A stretch of 64,000 nt of DNA from Anaerolineae bacterium (lineage in GTDB: Bacteria; Chloroflexota; Anaerolineae; Aggregatilineales; Phototrophicaceae). Of this stretch, positions 63,366-64,000 are shown piece after piece. The notes beneath the pieces were generated by a model. That model was given only the letters and a program-made list of their open reading frames with translations. It was not told the origin of the DNA and did no database searches. Position numbers and translations under genes: made by a program. The stretch's first letter is position 1; every line of letters begins with the position of its first letter. The stretch is from assembly GCA_022821805.1 (NCBI GenBank), contig JAJECX010000044.1, positions 124,001-188,000 of the forward strand. Direction: 5' to 3'.

Positions 63366-64000
63366 ATGACATTTCGCAACTTCATAGAAGCGCTGCCGAA
63401 AGTTGATCTTAATTTGCGCTTGACAGGCGCGCTGCGCAAGGAAAGCCTGCTGCTAATCGCGAATCAGAATGGCGTGCCGAACCAATTGGATGATTTTGGG
63501 CGCTGGGTGGAATTGCTCGACAAACCGGACCCGGCGCGAATCGATGAGATGGCTAAGGTATTCGGCAGTTGGATCATGTATCCAGAGGACGTCGCGCTTG
63601 CGGTCTACGACATCGGCGTTGCTTTATCCAAGCAGAATGTGCGCTACGCCGAAGTCGCCGTAGCGCCGTCAGCGTTTGTTGGAAGCGCCCAAATGAACTT
63701 TGACACCTTTCTTGATGCGCTCAACGACGGACGGGATCGGGCATTGCGCGCTTGGAACGTCGATATGTCATGGATCTTATGCGTGCCCCGCGACAATCCG
63801 CGGGCGAGCGATGATGTTGCTCGCTGGGCTAGTGGAAGCGCCGCCCGTACCGGCAACGTTGTTGCGTTTGGTCTCTCAGGCGCCGAAGAACTCCAGTCGG
63901 TAGGGCAGTTTCGGCGGGCCTTCGCCACCGCGCGCAAGAAGAATCTGTATACCGTAGTGGATGCCGGCGAAAGTCTCGGCGCTGGCGGGATCGGCGAAGC
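63366..64000 (+). CDS. Adenosine deaminase-like protein with lost metal ligands (3' end outside window)
   Basis: At least 211 residues, open to the window edge. The layout follows adenosine deaminase: LPKVDLNLRLTGALRKESLL, then YAEVAVAPSAF, VVAFGLSGAEE, and YTVVDAGESLGAGGIGEA. The usual HxH of the first motif (ELHxHL) is N-x-R, and the HAGE motif reads DAGE. The zinc ligands and the catalytic Glu-His arrangement are therefore broken, though the Glu of the AGE motif remains. It is 97 bp after pyrG in the same direction. It could be inactive as a deaminase, bind purine, or act as a regulator; the C-terminal active-site Asp pair lies outside the window. Confidence 0.75.
   Translation, partial: MTFRNFIEALPKVDLNLRLTGALRKESLLLIANQNGVPNQLDDFGRWVELLDKPDPARIDEMAKVFGSWIMYPEDVALAVYDIGVALSKQNVRYAEVAVAPSAFVGSAQMNFDTFLDALNDGRDRALRAWNVDMSWILCVPRDNPRASDDVARWASGSAARTGNVVAFGLSGAEELQSVGQFRRAFATARKKNLYTVVDAGESLGAGGIGE

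Overview
The window reads as a chromosomal segment of a Chloroflexota bacterium, probably Anaerolineae-like. This is inferred from gene style, not from a database match. The pointers are secreted LysM proteins with Thr/Pro linkers and M23 peptidases, ThyX as the only thymidylate synthase seen, a YebC-RuvC-RuvA block, fused membrane/spermidine-synthase-like proteins, and many lineage-style small membrane proteins. Genes are densely packed on both strands. Starts use ATG, GTG and TTG with GGAG-type ribosome sites, and several promoters fit the sigma-70 consensus well. I see no insertion sequence, phage gene or CRISPR array.

Layout. 1-424: end of an M23 peptidase gene. 448-6389: Fe-S assembly (divergent SufT-like gene; sufC, a small membrane protein, sufB, sufD; then sufU and a Rieske protein). 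6413-7957: phosphodiesterase, methyltransferase, tRNA-His. 8056-14642: SRPBCC protein with acidic tail, three small membrane proteins, NAD(P)HX repair enzyme, polyprenyl synthase, a HAD-DinB fusion and a Cys-rich protein. 14652-22657: DinG-type helicase with exonuclease, tandem phosphate-binding-like protein, truncated hemoglobin, thyX, ruvA, ruvC, yebC. 22794-27676: two membrane proteins, then pyk and eno. 27969-30286: cysteine desulfurase and mnmA, which supply sulfur to tRNA. 30248-33284: a compact five-gene minus-strand block (prepilin peptidase, tail-anchored JAMM peptidase, unknown beta-rich protein, ACT-like protein, SerK/SbnI-like protein). 33388-36242: Nudix hydrolase, small membrane proteins and a His-rich polytopic membrane protein. 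36270-39871: two LysM genes flanking a decayed LysM gene. 40282-42301: sucCD. 42369-46494: tdk, L31, L27, L21, queA, ruvB. 46626-49833: upp, a WecA/TagO-like transferase and a membrane protein. 49865-53021: tpiA, pgk, gap. 53255-60866: polysaccharide deacetylase, DUF1461, spermidine-synthase-like, GNAT, sarcosine-oxidase-like, DUF58 and MoxR. 61159-64000: roadblock protein, pyrG, and the start of an adenosine-deaminase-like gene.

How it fits together. Lower glycolysis is nearly complete (tpiA-pgk-gap and eno-pyk; no phosphoglycerate mutase seen), with succinyl-CoA ligase from the TCA cycle. Holliday-junction processing is split: ruvA-ruvC with yebC, ruvB with queA. The suf genes lack SufS; the only cysteine desulfurase here sits with mnmA.

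Most unusual: (1) an L31 ribosomal protein fused to a domain resembling the RNA polymerase alpha C-terminal domain; (2) an adenosine-deaminase-like protein that has lost its HxH and HAGE histidines; (3) a HAD phosphatase-DinB fusion; (4) a tail-anchored JAMM peptidase in a conserved-looking operon with no ubiquitin-like partners; (5) a polytopic membrane protein with eight histidines in a metal-site-like pattern; (6) a perfect 8-bp inverted repeat in the suf leader; (7) a decayed LysM gene between two intact ones.
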